A DNA stretch of 64,000 bases from Aldehydirespirator sp965205155 (GTDB taxonomy: Bacteria > Actinomycetota > Acidimicrobiia > Acidimicrobiales > Aldehydirespiratoraceae). Under the pieces are notes generated by a model that had not been told where the DNA came from, searched no databases, and saw nothing but the letters and a program-made list of their open reading frames with translations. How positions within the stretch are numbered: position 1 is the stretch's first letter; each line of letters opens with the position of its first letter. Below are positions 51,619 to 60,496 of this stretch, piece after piece. Both the position numbers and the translations under genes were made by a program. The DNA lies in contig OZ242033.1 of NCBI GenBank assembly GCA_965205155.1, positions 2,542,001-2,606,000 on the forward strand. Reading direction: 5' to 3'.

Positions 51619-52792
51619 CGACTCTCACGACGATCGCGGCTCCGGTGTCACCGGCTGCGCAGCCGGTGAACAGCCCGTAGCCACCTCCTTCGGCGCGGAG
51701 TTCCTCGATCAGTTCGATCACCGATCTCAGACCGGTTGGTCCTTGCGGGTGCCCCCACACGAGCGAGCTGCCGTACTTGTTCACCTGCTCCCATTCCAGG
51801 TCGAGTTCCCGGCAGAGGTAGACGTCGTTGACTGCGAAGGGGTTGTGGGTCTTGACCGCGGCGATGGAGCCGACACCCAGCGACAGCCGGTCCAGCAGCG
51901 AGCGCGCGGCTGCGACCGGCGCCTGGCCCATGTATGCCGGACGGGCTCGGGCGGTGGCGTAGCCCAGCAAGTGGACGCTCGTCCCGGTAGTGGCCGCGGC
52001 GACATCTTTGCTGACGAGTTGTACGCCGGCGTTGCCATCGGCGGGGAACGTCTGGCTCAGTGAGGTAACCGTTCCCGATGCCACGACCGGTCTCTTGGCC
52101 GAGACCGTCTGCTCGGTGGCCACTCGGGGTCCCCGGTCACCGCCGCTGGCGCCTCCGCGGGTGGCGACTTCGGGCTCGACCATGTAGCGGTGCTGGAACG
52201 CCCGGTCCGACGCCAGAGCCTGCTCGTACTGGGCGTGGCGCAGTACGGTCATCCGGTCCTGGTCGCGCCGGGTGAAGCCGCCCTCGGCCGCGATGTTCTC
52301 GGCGGTCGCGATCATCTGGTGGCCCAGGTCCGGATCGGTGAAGTTGTCCCACACCCAGTCCTCGCTGATTCCCGGAGCCGCAGACGAGCGCGGGTAATAG
52401 AGGTGGGGTCCGTTGCTGGTGCGGTCGGCGCACACCGTCAGCGCACTGCGGCTGTCTCCCAGGTCAATGGCCGAAGCCGCGCTGGCCAGCACTGCGGCCG
52501 AGGTGGCACAGGCCTGGCTGATGGTGGGGCCGGTGACTGTCGCGGGCGCGCCGAGCAGCGAAGCGAGGCGGGGTGCGCCGAAGAAGACGGCGGGGGAGGG
52601 GATCGTGACGCCGAGGTGGAGTTGATCGACGGCCTCCAAGTCGATACGGCCCACCGCTGCCGCTTTGCGGCCGCAATCGGCTGCTAGCTCGACCGGGGAC
52701 GCGTCGGCGAATGCGCCCTGCCAGCGGTGGAAGGGACTCGACCAGTACCCGCGGTCGAGGATCCGGACATTGTCGAAGGTCATGGCGGTCAT
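51611..52792 (-). CDS. Thiolase-family protein
   Basis: 393 residues from ATG 52792, chosen because it follows the ligase stop by 4 nt. The active-site Cys is in GPTISQACATSAAVLASAAS. The C-terminal motifs are AAVKTHNPFAVNDVYLCREL and GYGLFTGCAAGDTGAAIVV (second Cys). SSLVWGHPQGPTGLR stands in place of the usual GGAIALGHPxGxSG, so the histidine is kept. It likely cleaves or forms a beta-ketoacyl-CoA made after CoA activation by the adjacent ligase. Confidence 0.82.
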   Translation of the reverse strand: MTAMTFDNVRILDRGYWSSPFHRWQGAFADASPVELAADCGRKAAAVGRIDLEAVDQLHLGVTIPSPAVFFGAPRLASLLGAPATVTGPTISQACATSAAVLASAASAIDLGDSRSALTVCADRTSNGPHLYYPRSSAAPGISEDWVWDNFTDPDLGHQMIATAENIAAEGGFTRRDQDRMTVLRHAQYEQALASDRAFQHRYMVEPEVATRGGASGGDRGPRVATEQTVSAKRPVVASGTVTSLSQTFPADGNAGVQLVSKDVAAATTGTSVHLLGYATARARPAYMGQAPVAAARSLLDRLSLGVGSIAAVKTHNPFAVNDVYLCRELDLEWEQVNKYGSSLVWGHPQGPTGLRSVIELIEELRAEGGGYGLFTGCAAGDTGAAIVVRVDA

Positions 52793-52796
52793 GGGT

Positions 52797-54140
52797 TCAC
52801 GCTCCGGCTCGGCGGGGGTCGGGGTCCAGGTCTCGCCGCCACAGAAGCTTCTCCTTGGCGTGCGTTCGGGGGAACGTTCCGGGCGCCACGAGGGAGACCG
52901 AGCAGGTCGCGACCAGCCTCGCCCGCAGCGCTGCCTCGATCTCGCTCGGATGGATGGCGTCGGGGTGGGCTTCGACGACCACGCGCAACGGAGGTTCGTG
53001 ATGATGTCCGTCTCCGTCGAGCGCGATCCGGAGATGGCCGGTGATCCGGGGCGCGAAACCGGTGACGACGTCCTTGATCGCAGAGGGCCACACGTTGACG
53101 CCCCGCACCAGCAGCATGTCGTCGGTCCGGCCGATACAGACCATCCGGGGGCCGGTCCGGCCGCACTCGCACCGGTCGCCGCGGATCTCGACATGGTCCC
53201 GGGTCCGGAACCGAATCAGCGCTCCGCACTGTCGGTCCAGGTGGGTGAGCACCAGCTCTCCGCATACCGGGCGGCAGCCAACATCCACGACTGCGCCGCT
53301 GTGGGGGTCGATGATCTCGGGCAGCACCATGTCGGGCACCAGGAAGTGGTTTCCGGTCTGCGCCTCGCACTCGCCCGAATGGATCGGGATCACGTCTCCG
53401 TTGCCGACGGATTCGGTGACCTTGGCGTTCCATGCCTGCTCGAGCGCGGCCCGCACGGCCGGGACACCGCCGCCCGGCTCGGCGCCCACCAGGATGCGTT
53501 TCAGCCCGAGTTCCGAGGGTTTCGTTCCGCGGTGAGAAGCGATGTGATCGGCGATGTGGGCGGCATACGACGGGGTGCAGGTGAGTACATCGGCCTTCAG
53601 GTCGGCGACTGCTGTGACGAGCCGGTCGGTGGCCCCGACACCCACCGGGATCGCGGTAGCCCCGATGGCGGCCAGTGCCTGCTGCACCGGCAGCCCTCCG
53701 ACGAAGAATCCGATGCCGAAGCCGATTGCCACCACCGAGGAGGACCTGACCCCCTGGGCGAAGTAGGCGCGGGCCACCGCCTCCCGCCACAGCCCGCTGT
53801 CGTGCTCGGTCACGCCGATGTAGCTGGGCGTGCCCGTAGTTCCGGATGTGGCATGGATTCTCGCGACATCGGCCATAGCCACGCCGGCGTGCGCCCCCAA
53901 CGGCGGGTGATCGCGCTGGCTGTCCCTCAGTTCCTGCTTCTCGGTGAGCGGAAAGCCGGAGAGGTCCTCGAGGGTCACGATGTCGCACGGCGTTGCGCCG
54001 GCCTCATCGAACTTGCGGCGATAGAAGGCGGAGGTCCGGTACAACCTTGCGAGCTGTGCTCTCAGCTTCTCTTCCTGGAGGCAGCGCAGTTCCTCGGGCT
54101 CCATCGACTCCGCTTTGGACCAGCGGCCCGAGCCGCTCAT
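52797..54140 (-). CDS. Phenylacetate-CoA ligase-like acid-CoA ligase
   Basis: 447 residues of the PaaK subfamily. RLYRTSAFYRRKFDEAGATP, then FPLTEKQELRDSQRDHPPLG. The P-loop is RIHATSGTTGTPSYIGVTEH. ILVGAEPGGGVPAVRAALEQ, GELVLTHLDRQCGALIRFRT and GRTDDMLLVRGVNVWPSAIK follow. The cysteine pair CECG is present. It activates an aromatic or short acid to its CoA thioester with ATP. Start at ATG 54140 gives family length, and the longer upstream frame is antisense-like. It overlaps the gamma-carbonic-anhydrase gene by 4 nt. Confidence 0.9.
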   Translation of the reverse strand: MSGSGRWSKAESMEPEELRCLQEEKLRAQLARLYRTSAFYRRKFDEAGATPCDIVTLEDLSGFPLTEKQELRDSQRDHPPLGAHAGVAMADVARIHATSGTTGTPSYIGVTEHDSGLWREAVARAYFAQGVRSSSVVAIGFGIGFFVGGLPVQQALAAIGATAIPVGVGATDRLVTAVADLKADVLTCTPSYAAHIADHIASHRGTKPSELGLKRILVGAEPGGGVPAVRAALEQAWNAKVTESVGNGDVIPIHSGECEAQTGNHFLVPDMVLPEIIDPHSGAVVDVGCRPVCGELVLTHLDRQCGALIRFRTRDHVEIRGDRCECGRTGPRMVCIGRTDDMLLVRGVNVWPSAIKDVVTGFAPRITGHLRIALDGDGHHHEPPLRVVVEAHPDAIHPSEIEAALRARLVATCSVSLVAPGTFPRTHAKEKLLWRRDLDPDPRRAGA

Positions 54141-54709
54141 TCTCCGCGGTCCCCGATGGCATTCCGGCTGCTCTGTCCGGCTCGATAGGCCGCCTGCAGC
54201 TCCACATACTCCGCGGCCGAGAACCGGGCAAGAGACCGCGACTCGGCGCTGGTCGGCCCGATCAGCTTGGCCGGCACACCCGCGACCACGTGACCGGAGG
54301 GCACCTGCTCGCCCCCTTTGACCAGCGCCGACGCAGCCACGATCGATCCGTCGCCCACCGACACCCCCGGAAGCAGCACGGCGTTGGCGCCGATCAGCAC
54401 CCCGTCGCCCACAACGCAGCCTTCTATCACCGCTCCGTGGCCGATCGTGACGTCGTCGCCGATCTGTGTGGGTACCGGGCCCGAGTCGGTGTGGAACACG
54501 TGGACGGTGGCGCTGTCCTGCACCGAGCATCGCTCCCCGATGCGGATCGGACCGAAGTCGCCCCGCACCGTCGCTCCGAACCAGATGCTGGACTCGTCGC
54601 CGATGACGACATCGCCGATCACCGCGGCGTTGGGGGCGATGTACACGTTCTTGCCGATGGTGGGCACCGCGCCCCGGTAGGGGATCAGCAGAGGGCTTTC
54701 ACTGCGCAA
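54137..54709 (-). CDS. Gamma-carbonic-anhydrase-like hexapeptide protein
   Basis: 190 residues with left-handed beta-helix hexapeptide repeats: VYIAPNAAVIGDVVIGDESS, IWFGATVRGDFGPIRIGERC, then HVFHTDSGPVPTQIGDDVTI and GHGAVIEGCVVGDG with candidate metal-binding His residues. It resembles PaaY, the thioesterase that protects phenylacetate catabolism from dead-end CoA esters. Next to a PaaK-like ligase that role is plausible here. Confidence 0.85.
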   Translation of the reverse strand: MRSESPLLIPYRGAVPTIGKNVYIAPNAAVIGDVVIGDESSIWFGATVRGDFGPIRIGERCSVQDSATVHVFHTDSGPVPTQIGDDVTIGHGAVIEGCVVGDGVLIGANAVLLPGVSVGDGSIVAASALVKGGEQVPSGHVVAGVPAKLIGPTSAESRSLARFSAAEYVELQAAYRAGQSSRNAIGDRGE

Positions 54710-56438
54710 AGTAGAGGTCCTTGACTCGCGGGTCCGCTTCGATCTCCTCGACTGTTCCCTCGGCGATCACTTCGCCTCCGGCGAGCACCGTGACATGGTC
54801 GGAAGCCTCCTTGATGAAGGTTGTGTCGTGCTCCACCACGATGAGAGGGATTCGTTGGCTCGCGGCGATGGCTCGAAGCTGCCGGGCGGCGTGGCGGCTC
54901 TCGGTGGCCGTCATTCCCGCCGTCGGCTCATCGAGCAAGAGAATGCGGGGCCGCGTACACAGCGCTAGCACCGTCTCAAGCCACTGCTGCTCGCCGTGAG
55001 AGAGGTCCCCGGCCGAAACGTCGAGGCGCTGATGCAGCCCTGCGGATGCCAGCGCGTTCATGGCTTCGGATGGGACCTCCGCGTGCCAGGTGCGGCTCCA
55101 CATCCATGCCGCCTTGTGGCTGTTCGCGAACGCGGCCAGGGCCACGTTCTCGGACACCGTGAGCGAGCCCATCACATGGGGGGTCTGGAACTTCCGTGCG
55201 ACGCCCATACGGGCGAACCTCCACGGCCGCTGGCCGGTCAGGTCCGTGCCGTCGAATTCGACCCGACCGGAGGTGATCCGCTGGAACCCGCACAACGAGT
55301 CGAGCAGCGTCGTCTTGCCCGCGCCGTTAGGTCCGATGAGACAATAGACACCGGGATCGGCCACATCCAGGTCGACACCATTCAAGGCTCGGAACGCGCC
55401 GAAGCTGCAGTTCACGGACACCGCACGCAAGCGGGACGGATCCCTGCGGCTGTGCTCCCTGTTGGCCAACTCCACCCGGTTGGGGGTCCTCGGGCCTCGC
55501 CCCAGCCAGCGACGGAACTGCATGGCTAGGCCGCCCTCGACGAACATCACCAGAAGAAGGAAGGCGAACCCCGTGAGCAGGAGCCAGTACTCGATCGCCT
55601 CGCTGGCCAGGTATTCCTCAAGCAGGGTCAACCCGGTCGTCGCAGACACGGGACCCACGATTGTTCCGAATCCGCCGATGAGGGTCCACAGCAAGGTGTC
55701 AGCGATGAACCCGAAGCCGAACACTCCGGGGTACACGAACCCGGCCTGCATCGCGTAGAGGGAGCCTCCTAGTCCGGCAACGGCGCCCCCTGCCGCCATT
55801 GCGGCGATCTTCACGGCGATGGTGTGGTAGCCGGAAGCGGCCATTCGCGGCTCGCAGTCGCGCACTCCCAGGAGTACGCCCCCCACCGGGCGACGCAACA
55901 GCGACCATGCCCCCACCACGGTCGCCGCGCATGCCCCGACGATCAGCAGATCCCGGGCGGCGCTCGACAGTTCGATCGGTCCGAGGTGGAAGGGGGGCAC
56001 CCCGCCGAGGCCGTTGAATCCACCGATGATCTGGAGCTTGGCGGCGAGCCGCTCCGCCAGAAGCGACAGCATCATCGTGAACAGGGCGATGGTCATGGCC
56101 GAGCGTCTCCGGCGCAGGAGCACCATGCCCATCAGCAAGCCGACGACGGATCCCGCCACGGCGGCCAGCACGATGATCGGGATCGTCATGTTCGGCGCTT
56201 CCATGGTGAGCCGAGCCGTCAGGTAGGCGGCGACACCGAACGGGACCGTCTGGCCCAGGCTGACGATGCCTCCGTGACCCCACACGATGTCGAGGCTCAC
56301 GGCCAACAGGGCCAGCGTCGCCGCTTGCGCGATCTGGTCCGCGTAGAAGCCTGTTTGGTTCTGGAGCGCGGCCACCGCCACGACTGCGACCCCGACGATC
56401 AACGCTGCCCGCACCGGCCAGCGAAGCTCCAGTCTCAC
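54699..56438 (-). CDS. Fused LivM permease - LivG ATPase
   Basis: 579 residues in one frame. Residues about 1-310 are a LivM-type permease with eight or more membrane helices (AALIVGVAVVAVAALQNQTG, IVSLGQTVPFGVAAYLTARL, AAMAAGGAVAGLGGSLYAMQ). Residues about 335-579 are a LivG ATPase: CLIGPNGAGKTTLLDSLCGF, DLSHGEQQWLETVLALCTRP, LLLDEPTAGMTATESRHAAR. The linker is RRWLGRGPRTPNRVELANRE. Such fusions exist but are less common than separate genes. GTG start overlaps the LivH stop (GTGA). Confidence 0.88.
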   Translation of the reverse strand: MRLELRWPVRAALIVGVAVVAVAALQNQTGFYADQIAQAATLALLAVSLDIVWGHGGIVSLGQTVPFGVAAYLTARLTMEAPNMTIPIIVLAAVAGSVVGLLMGMVLLRRRRSAMTIALFTMMLSLLAERLAAKLQIIGGFNGLGGVPPFHLGPIELSSAARDLLIVGACAATVVGAWSLLRRPVGGVLLGVRDCEPRMAASGYHTIAVKIAAMAAGGAVAGLGGSLYAMQAGFVYPGVFGFGFIADTLLWTLIGGFGTIVGPVSATTGLTLLEEYLASEAIEYWLLLTGFAFLLLVMFVEGGLAMQFRRWLGRGPRTPNRVELANREHSRRDPSRLRAVSVNCSFGAFRALNGVDLDVADPGVYCLIGPNGAGKTTLLDSLCGFQRITSGRVEFDGTDLTGQRPWRFARMGVARKFQTPHVMGSLTVSENVALAAFANSHKAAWMWSRTWHAEVPSEAMNALASAGLHQRLDVSAGDLSHGEQQWLETVLALCTRPRILLLDEPTAGMTATESRHAARQLRAIAASQRIPLIVVEHDTTFIKEASDHVTVLAGGEVIAEGTVEEIEADPRVKDLYFAQ

Positions 56439-57280
56439 CGCACCACCCCCCTCAGCCCGGTCTCCACCCGGGTCTGGAGCACGAGTGCGGCCGCAGCCAC
56501 TGCGGCCACCTGCCCCCAAACTGCGTCGTACCAGAGGGCCACCACTGTGGTGATGGCCGCGACGGCAGCCGCGCCGAACACCACCGCACTCGCCCTGCGG
56601 AAGCCGCCCACGATCACCACGAGGAATGCGCCGAGCAGCAGGTTCAGGCCCGCGGTGGGCTCTATTGAGATTCGGGGCGCGAGCAGGGCTCCCGCCAAGC
56701 CGGCCGACGCTGCTCCCACCGCCATGGCGACGGTGTCCACCCGCGCCGCTCGGATCCCCAGCGTCTCGGCCAGGTTCCGGTCGGCGACCACTGATCTCAT
56801 GACCAGTCCAGCCCGGCTGTAGCGCAACACCAGCCATGCTGCCAGAAGCACTCCGGTGGCGATCGCGATCACGAGGAGCTGGTATCTGGGGTACGTGACG
56901 CCGAGGATCTCCGTTCCGCCCCGCAGCGGGTTCGGGATCGATCGCTGCTGCCGCCCGAACACCAACTGGACCACTTCGCGGATGACTATCGAGAGTCCGA
57001 AGGCGGCCAGCAGGCTGACCTCCCGCCTGGTTCGCAGCCGCCGGAACACCGTCAGCTCGCATGCGGCGCCGACCAGCAGCAGGATCCCGGGCGTGATGGC
57101 CACCGCGACCCAATGATTGAGTCCCGCCTCGGTCAGCACGAGCATCGCGTAGGCGCCCAGCATGGCGAACTCGCCATGGGCGACGTTCACTACGTTCATC
57201 AGCCCGAAGACGATCCATAGCCCGAGCGCGGTAAGGCCCAGAGTCGCTAGGAGGCTGAGCGCGTTGAGTACATGCAGCAC
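56435..57280 (-). CDS. Branched-chain amino acid/amide ABC permease, LivH type
   Basis: 281 residues, about eight membrane helices, starting MLHVLNALSLLATLGLTALG and LWIVFGLMNVVNVAHGEFAM, the LivH signature (N-V-A-H-G-x-F-x-M-LGAY). TLGIRAARVDTVAMAVGAAS is the EAA-like cytoplasmic loop. It pairs with the LivM half of the fusion. It is 55 nt from the binding-protein gene. Confidence 0.9.
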   Translation of the reverse strand: MLHVLNALSLLATLGLTALGLWIVFGLMNVVNVAHGEFAMLGAYAMLVLTEAGLNHWVAVAITPGILLLVGAACELTVFRRLRTRREVSLLAAFGLSIVIREVVQLVFGRQQRSIPNPLRGGTEILGVTYPRYQLLVIAIATGVLLAAWLVLRYSRAGLVMRSVVADRNLAETLGIRAARVDTVAMAVGAASAGLAGALLAPRISIEPTAGLNLLLGAFLVVIVGGFRRASAVVFGAAAVAAITTVVALWYDAVWGQVAAVAAAALVLQTRVETGLRGVVR

Positions 57281-57335
57281 GGATGGAATGGGGCGATCTC
57301 ACCGCTGGCGAGGCCCGCCACCGCCGGAGCGGCGG

Positions 57336-58694
57336 TCACTGCGTGCAGTCCTCCTCGGGATCCAGTGGCTCGAAGGACTCCACGATGACTTGCTCTCCGT
57401 CGGGGGTTATCTCGACCAGGAACATCGGCTGGGCCAGATGGCGCGACTCGGTCACGGTCACGGTACCGCGTACGGAGTCGATGGACCGGCCCTTGAGAGC
57501 GGCGCTTACGTCTGCCGCCCCTGTGGTGCCCGCATCGTTGGCTGCGGCCGCCCAAAGGAGGGCGAGTTCATACACGTGGGCTGCGAACGTGTTGGGCGGG
57601 AAGTCCTGGCCGAACTCCGAGACATACCTCTCCACGAAGGAACGGTTAGCGGCGGTGTCAACCTCTTTGACGTATCCAAGAGTCACGATCATGCCCGCGG
57701 TGAGTTCTGGCCCGATGGCGCCCAGCACCCCTTCCTCGTAGATGTTGGCCAAACGGGCCACTTCGTTCTGGCCCACGCCGAAGTCGGGGGCCTGGAGTTC
57801 GAACGCGATGGCGTCTCCGCCCACGAGGGCAGGCAGGATCAGATCGGCGTCTGCCGCGGCTAGGTCAGCGAGCACATCGCCGAAGTCCTGGGTGCCGAGA
57901 GGCACGTACTGCTCGCCCACAATCTCCCCGCCGGCGTCCTCGATGATCCTCTTGGCCGCCTCGAAACTCTTGCGGGGCCAGACGTAGTCGTTGCCGAGCA
58001 GGAACCAGCGGGTCCCGCCGGTGCGCTCCATGATCCAGGGAATTGCCGGGCCGAGATGCTGAGCCGGAACCTCGCCGGAGTTGAACATCGCCGCGGAGCA
58101 TTCCCCTCCCTCGTAGAGGGAGCCGTAGAGATAGAGGGTGTCGAACTCCTCGGCCAGCGGCCTGGCCGCCTCACGGGTAGCGGAGGAGTGGATGCCGATC
58201 ACGACATCCACTTCCGCCTCCGACACCAGCCGTTCCATGGCATCGCGTCCCACCGCGGGGTCGGTAGCGGTGTCGGCCAGTTCGATCCGCACCTCGGAAC
58301 CGTTGACCCCGCCAGCAGCGTTGATGTCCTCCACTGCGAGCCGTAGCGCCCGCTCGGCCGGCGGCCCAAGCACGCCTCCAGGGCCCGAGTTCGAGTACAG
58401 GAGCCCGATCGTCACCGGGCCGGCAGGCGGCTCGGTCTCGCCTTCGTCCGGCGTCTCCTCAGCCGGCGTCTCCTCGGACGGTGCGTCCGGATCGGCGGCC
58501 TCCGGCGCCTCTGCCGTCTCGGGCACCGGCTCAGTCTCCGGCTCGGCTGGTTCCGGTGCCGCTTGGGCGTCGGACGCTTCCTCGCTCGGCGCCTGGGTCA
58601 CGGTGGGTGACGCCTCGTCGTTGTCACCGCAGGCCGAGACGATCAGCGCGAACGCTGCCAACACGGTCAGACATCCAAACTTGATCCGCTTCAT
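57336..58694 (-). CDS. ABC transporter substrate-binding lipoprotein
   Basis: 452 residues. Lipoprotein signal MKRIKFGCLTVLAAFALIVS with lipobox SAC. A long Glu/Pro/Ala-rich spacer (about 25-95) follows. The type I periplasmic-binding fold begins VTIGLLYSNSGPGGVLGPPA and contains VDVVIGIHSSATREAARPLA, WFLLGNDYVWPRKSFEAAKR and FEAAKRIIEDAGGEIVGEQY. This resembles AmiC/FmdD/UrtA-type binders of urea or short amides. First gene of the operon; GGAGGAG lies about 5 nt before the ATG. Confidence 0.9.
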   Translation of the reverse strand: MKRIKFGCLTVLAAFALIVSACGDNDEASPTVTQAPSEEASDAQAAPEPAEPETEPVPETAEAPEAADPDAPSEETPAEETPDEGETEPPAGPVTIGLLYSNSGPGGVLGPPAERALRLAVEDINAAGGVNGSEVRIELADTATDPAVGRDAMERLVSEAEVDVVIGIHSSATREAARPLAEEFDTLYLYGSLYEGGECSAAMFNSGEVPAQHLGPAIPWIMERTGGTRWFLLGNDYVWPRKSFEAAKRIIEDAGGEIVGEQYVPLGTQDFGDVLADLAAADADLILPALVGGDAIAFELQAPDFGVGQNEVARLANIYEEGVLGAIGPELTAGMIVTLGYVKEVDTAANRSFVERYVSEFGQDFPPNTFAAHVYELALLWAAAANDAGTTGAADVSAALKGRSIDSVRGTVTVTESRHLAQPMFLVEITPDGEQVIVESFEPLDPEEDCTQ

Positions 58695-58728
58695 GGTGCT
58701 CCTCCTTCGCACGCGGACGGGTGCACCA

Positions 58729-58757
58729 GCTATACTACCTAAGGACCTAATAGTCAA
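58729..58757 (-). promoter_or_regulatory. Sigma70-type promoter with operator-like spacer
   Basis: Minus strand: -35 TTGACT, 17-nt spacer, -10 TATAGC, 35 nt before the binding-protein start. The spacer contains TTAGGTCCTTAGGT, a repeated TTAGGT, and the outer bases CTA/TAG are symmetrical. The adjacent MarR gene is the likely regulator. Confidence 0.6.
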
Positions 58758-58768
58758 GACCCTAGGCA

Positions 58769-59287
58769 TTATGGATCGTCGGTGGTCTTGCCAGGACGCA
58801 GTGCGAGAAGCAGGCGGCGGGAGGCGGCCTCGAGCACGGCGCGCTCCTCGTCTGTCAGCAGGCCGACGACCTCGCGCTCGACCCTGTTCTGATCGCCGTA
58901 GGCGGCCAGAGCAAGCTGGCGACCGGATTCAGTGATCGACACCCGCACCCGGCGACGGTCCGAGTCATCGACCGTGCGGTCCAGGTGGCCCTGCCGCTCC
59001 AGCGTCTTGAGGACCCCCGAGACCGCTGCGTCGCTCACTCCGGAGCGTGAGGCGATCTCATTGGGGTTCAGGTCCCCGAGGACCATCAGCGTGAAGAGGG
59101 TTCGGAAACTGCCCCACGTCAGGCCCTTGGGGCGGAAGGCCCTCGCCTCTATAACCGACGATGCTGCGTTCGAGGCACTCAGAAGGTTGAAGAACAAGGA
59201 GAAGATCTCGGTATCGGCCTCGGGGAGATGTCGCTCGATCAAGTGCGCCGCCCGACGCTCGAACCATCGACCCTGCTCTGCGCTCAT
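58769..59287 (-). CDS. MarR-family transcriptional regulator
   Basis: 172 residues from ATG 59287 (the frame is open to 59473). Winged helix: TLMVLGDLNPNEIASRSGVS, DAAVSGVLKTLERQGHLDRT, then the wing DDSDRRRVRVSITESGRQLA. N- and C-terminal helices form the dimer. MarR proteins release DNA on binding small aromatic ligands or acyl-CoAs. It lies directly upstream of the transporter/CoA-ligase operon and on the same strand, so it probably controls that operon through the 58729-58757 region. Confidence 0.88.
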   Translation of the reverse strand: MSAEQGRWFERRAAHLIERHLPEADTEIFSLFFNLLSASNAASSVIEARAFRPKGLTWGSFRTLFTLMVLGDLNPNEIASRSGVSDAAVSGVLKTLERQGHLDRTVDDSDRRRVRVSITESGRQLALAAYGDQNRVEREVVGLLTDEERAVLEAASRRLLLALRPGKTTDDP

Positions 59288-59476
59288 CCCGCCGGGCACG
59301 ATATACGACGAGGATGGCACCTCAGAATCCCAGCCGATAGACACCACTTCATGCCGATCTTCGGGTAGCGCCGAGCAAAGTCGTGTCCCGAGGCGCTCGC
59401 TTCTGGAACGGCTTGCGACGGGGGGCTTCGCAAGAACGGCTGGATTCGACGTAGCACATATCGATATCATCATGTC

Positions 59477-60418
59477 GTGCGTCCGGCTGAGCTGCTGTCA
59501 CGGCAAATGAGGCTCCGGCACATCATCGTGGCGGCCACCATCGCCCACCGCGGATCGATCCGCGAGGCCAGCGCGGTGCTTCACCTCACCCAGCCCGCCA
59601 TGTCTCGCTCGCTGGCGGAACTGGAGCGGATCCTCGGCGTGCGGCTGTTCGATCGGGGACCGAAGGGCATGACGGTCACCGCGGCCGGCGCGCCGCTCAT
59701 CACCCACATGCAGTTGGTCACATCGGAGGTGGGCTCGCTGCTGCGCCATGCCGAGGAGATCGCCAGCGGCCACCGCGGCGAGGTGCGGGTGGGCACGCTC
59801 CTCGCCGGGACCGCGGACATCCTGCCGGCGGCGGTGTTCGAGGTCACCCGCCGGTATCCGGGCGTGGGCGTCGCGATCTCCGAGGGCACCCCCGACCGGC
59901 TCCACGAGGACCTGATGTCGGGTCAGGTCGACTTCGTCGTAGGGCGTGTGACCCCTCTGGCCTCGATGCCGGGCGTGGACGTCGAGCCGCTGTTCGACGA
60001 TGACGTGCAGGTCGTCTGCACCCCGAGCCACCTCCGGTCCGGGCACCGTGGCAGCCTGGGCGAGCTGGTGGACGACGCCTGGATCCTGCCGCCGCGGGAC
60101 ACGTCGCTGCGCCAGCAGATCGAGACCGCGTTCATCCGCGAATGCAGCCGAACACCGGACAACGTCACCGAGTGCGTCGCTCCGGTGCCCCTGAGGGCGC
60201 TCGTGCTGCGGGGTGAGCATCTGGCCGTCGTCCCGTCGGGAATCTTCGTCGACGACCTTGAACGCGACGCGTTGGTGTCGCTCGCGGTCGATATTGAGGG
60301 CACATCCGTCCCGGTCGGGATCATCACCCGATCGGGCGGCGAGCTGCCCGCCAGCGCTCACGGCCTCATCGAGGCGCTGCGACATGCAGCCCGCGCCCGG
60401 TCCGAGCCTGACGGGTGA
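59477..60418 (+). CDS. LysR-family transcriptional regulator
   Basis: 313 residues. Winged HTH at the N terminus: RLRHIIVAATIAHRGSIREA, SAVLHLTQPAMSRSLAELER, ILGVRLFDRGPKGMTVTAAG. The effector domain begins GEVRVGTLLAGTADILPAAV and contains LMSGQVDFVVGRVTPLAS. LysR proteins activate catabolic operons on binding pathway intermediates. The gene immediately precedes, on the same strand, the aldehyde dehydrogenase/haaO/kynU cluster, so it is a candidate regulator of late tryptophan catabolism. Confidence 0.9.
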   Translation: MRPAELLSRQMRLRHIIVAATIAHRGSIREASAVLHLTQPAMSRSLAELERILGVRLFDRGPKGMTVTAAGAPLITHMQLVTSEVGSLLRHAEEIASGHRGEVRVGTLLAGTADILPAAVFEVTRRYPGVGVAISEGTPDRLHEDLMSGQVDFVVGRVTPLASMPGVDVEPLFDDDVQVVCTPSHLRSGHRGSLGELVDDAWILPPRDTSLRQQIETAFIRECSRTPDNVTECVAPVPLRALVLRGEHLAVVPSGIFVDDLERDALVSLAVDIEGTSVPVGIITRSGGELPASAHGLIEALRHAARARSEPDG

Positions 60419-60496
60419 GGCTTAGGCCATTACCACGGCTGGTATGAGGACCCCGAAACTCGGCATTCGAGTCCGGCCGGGCGAAGACGTAGATTC

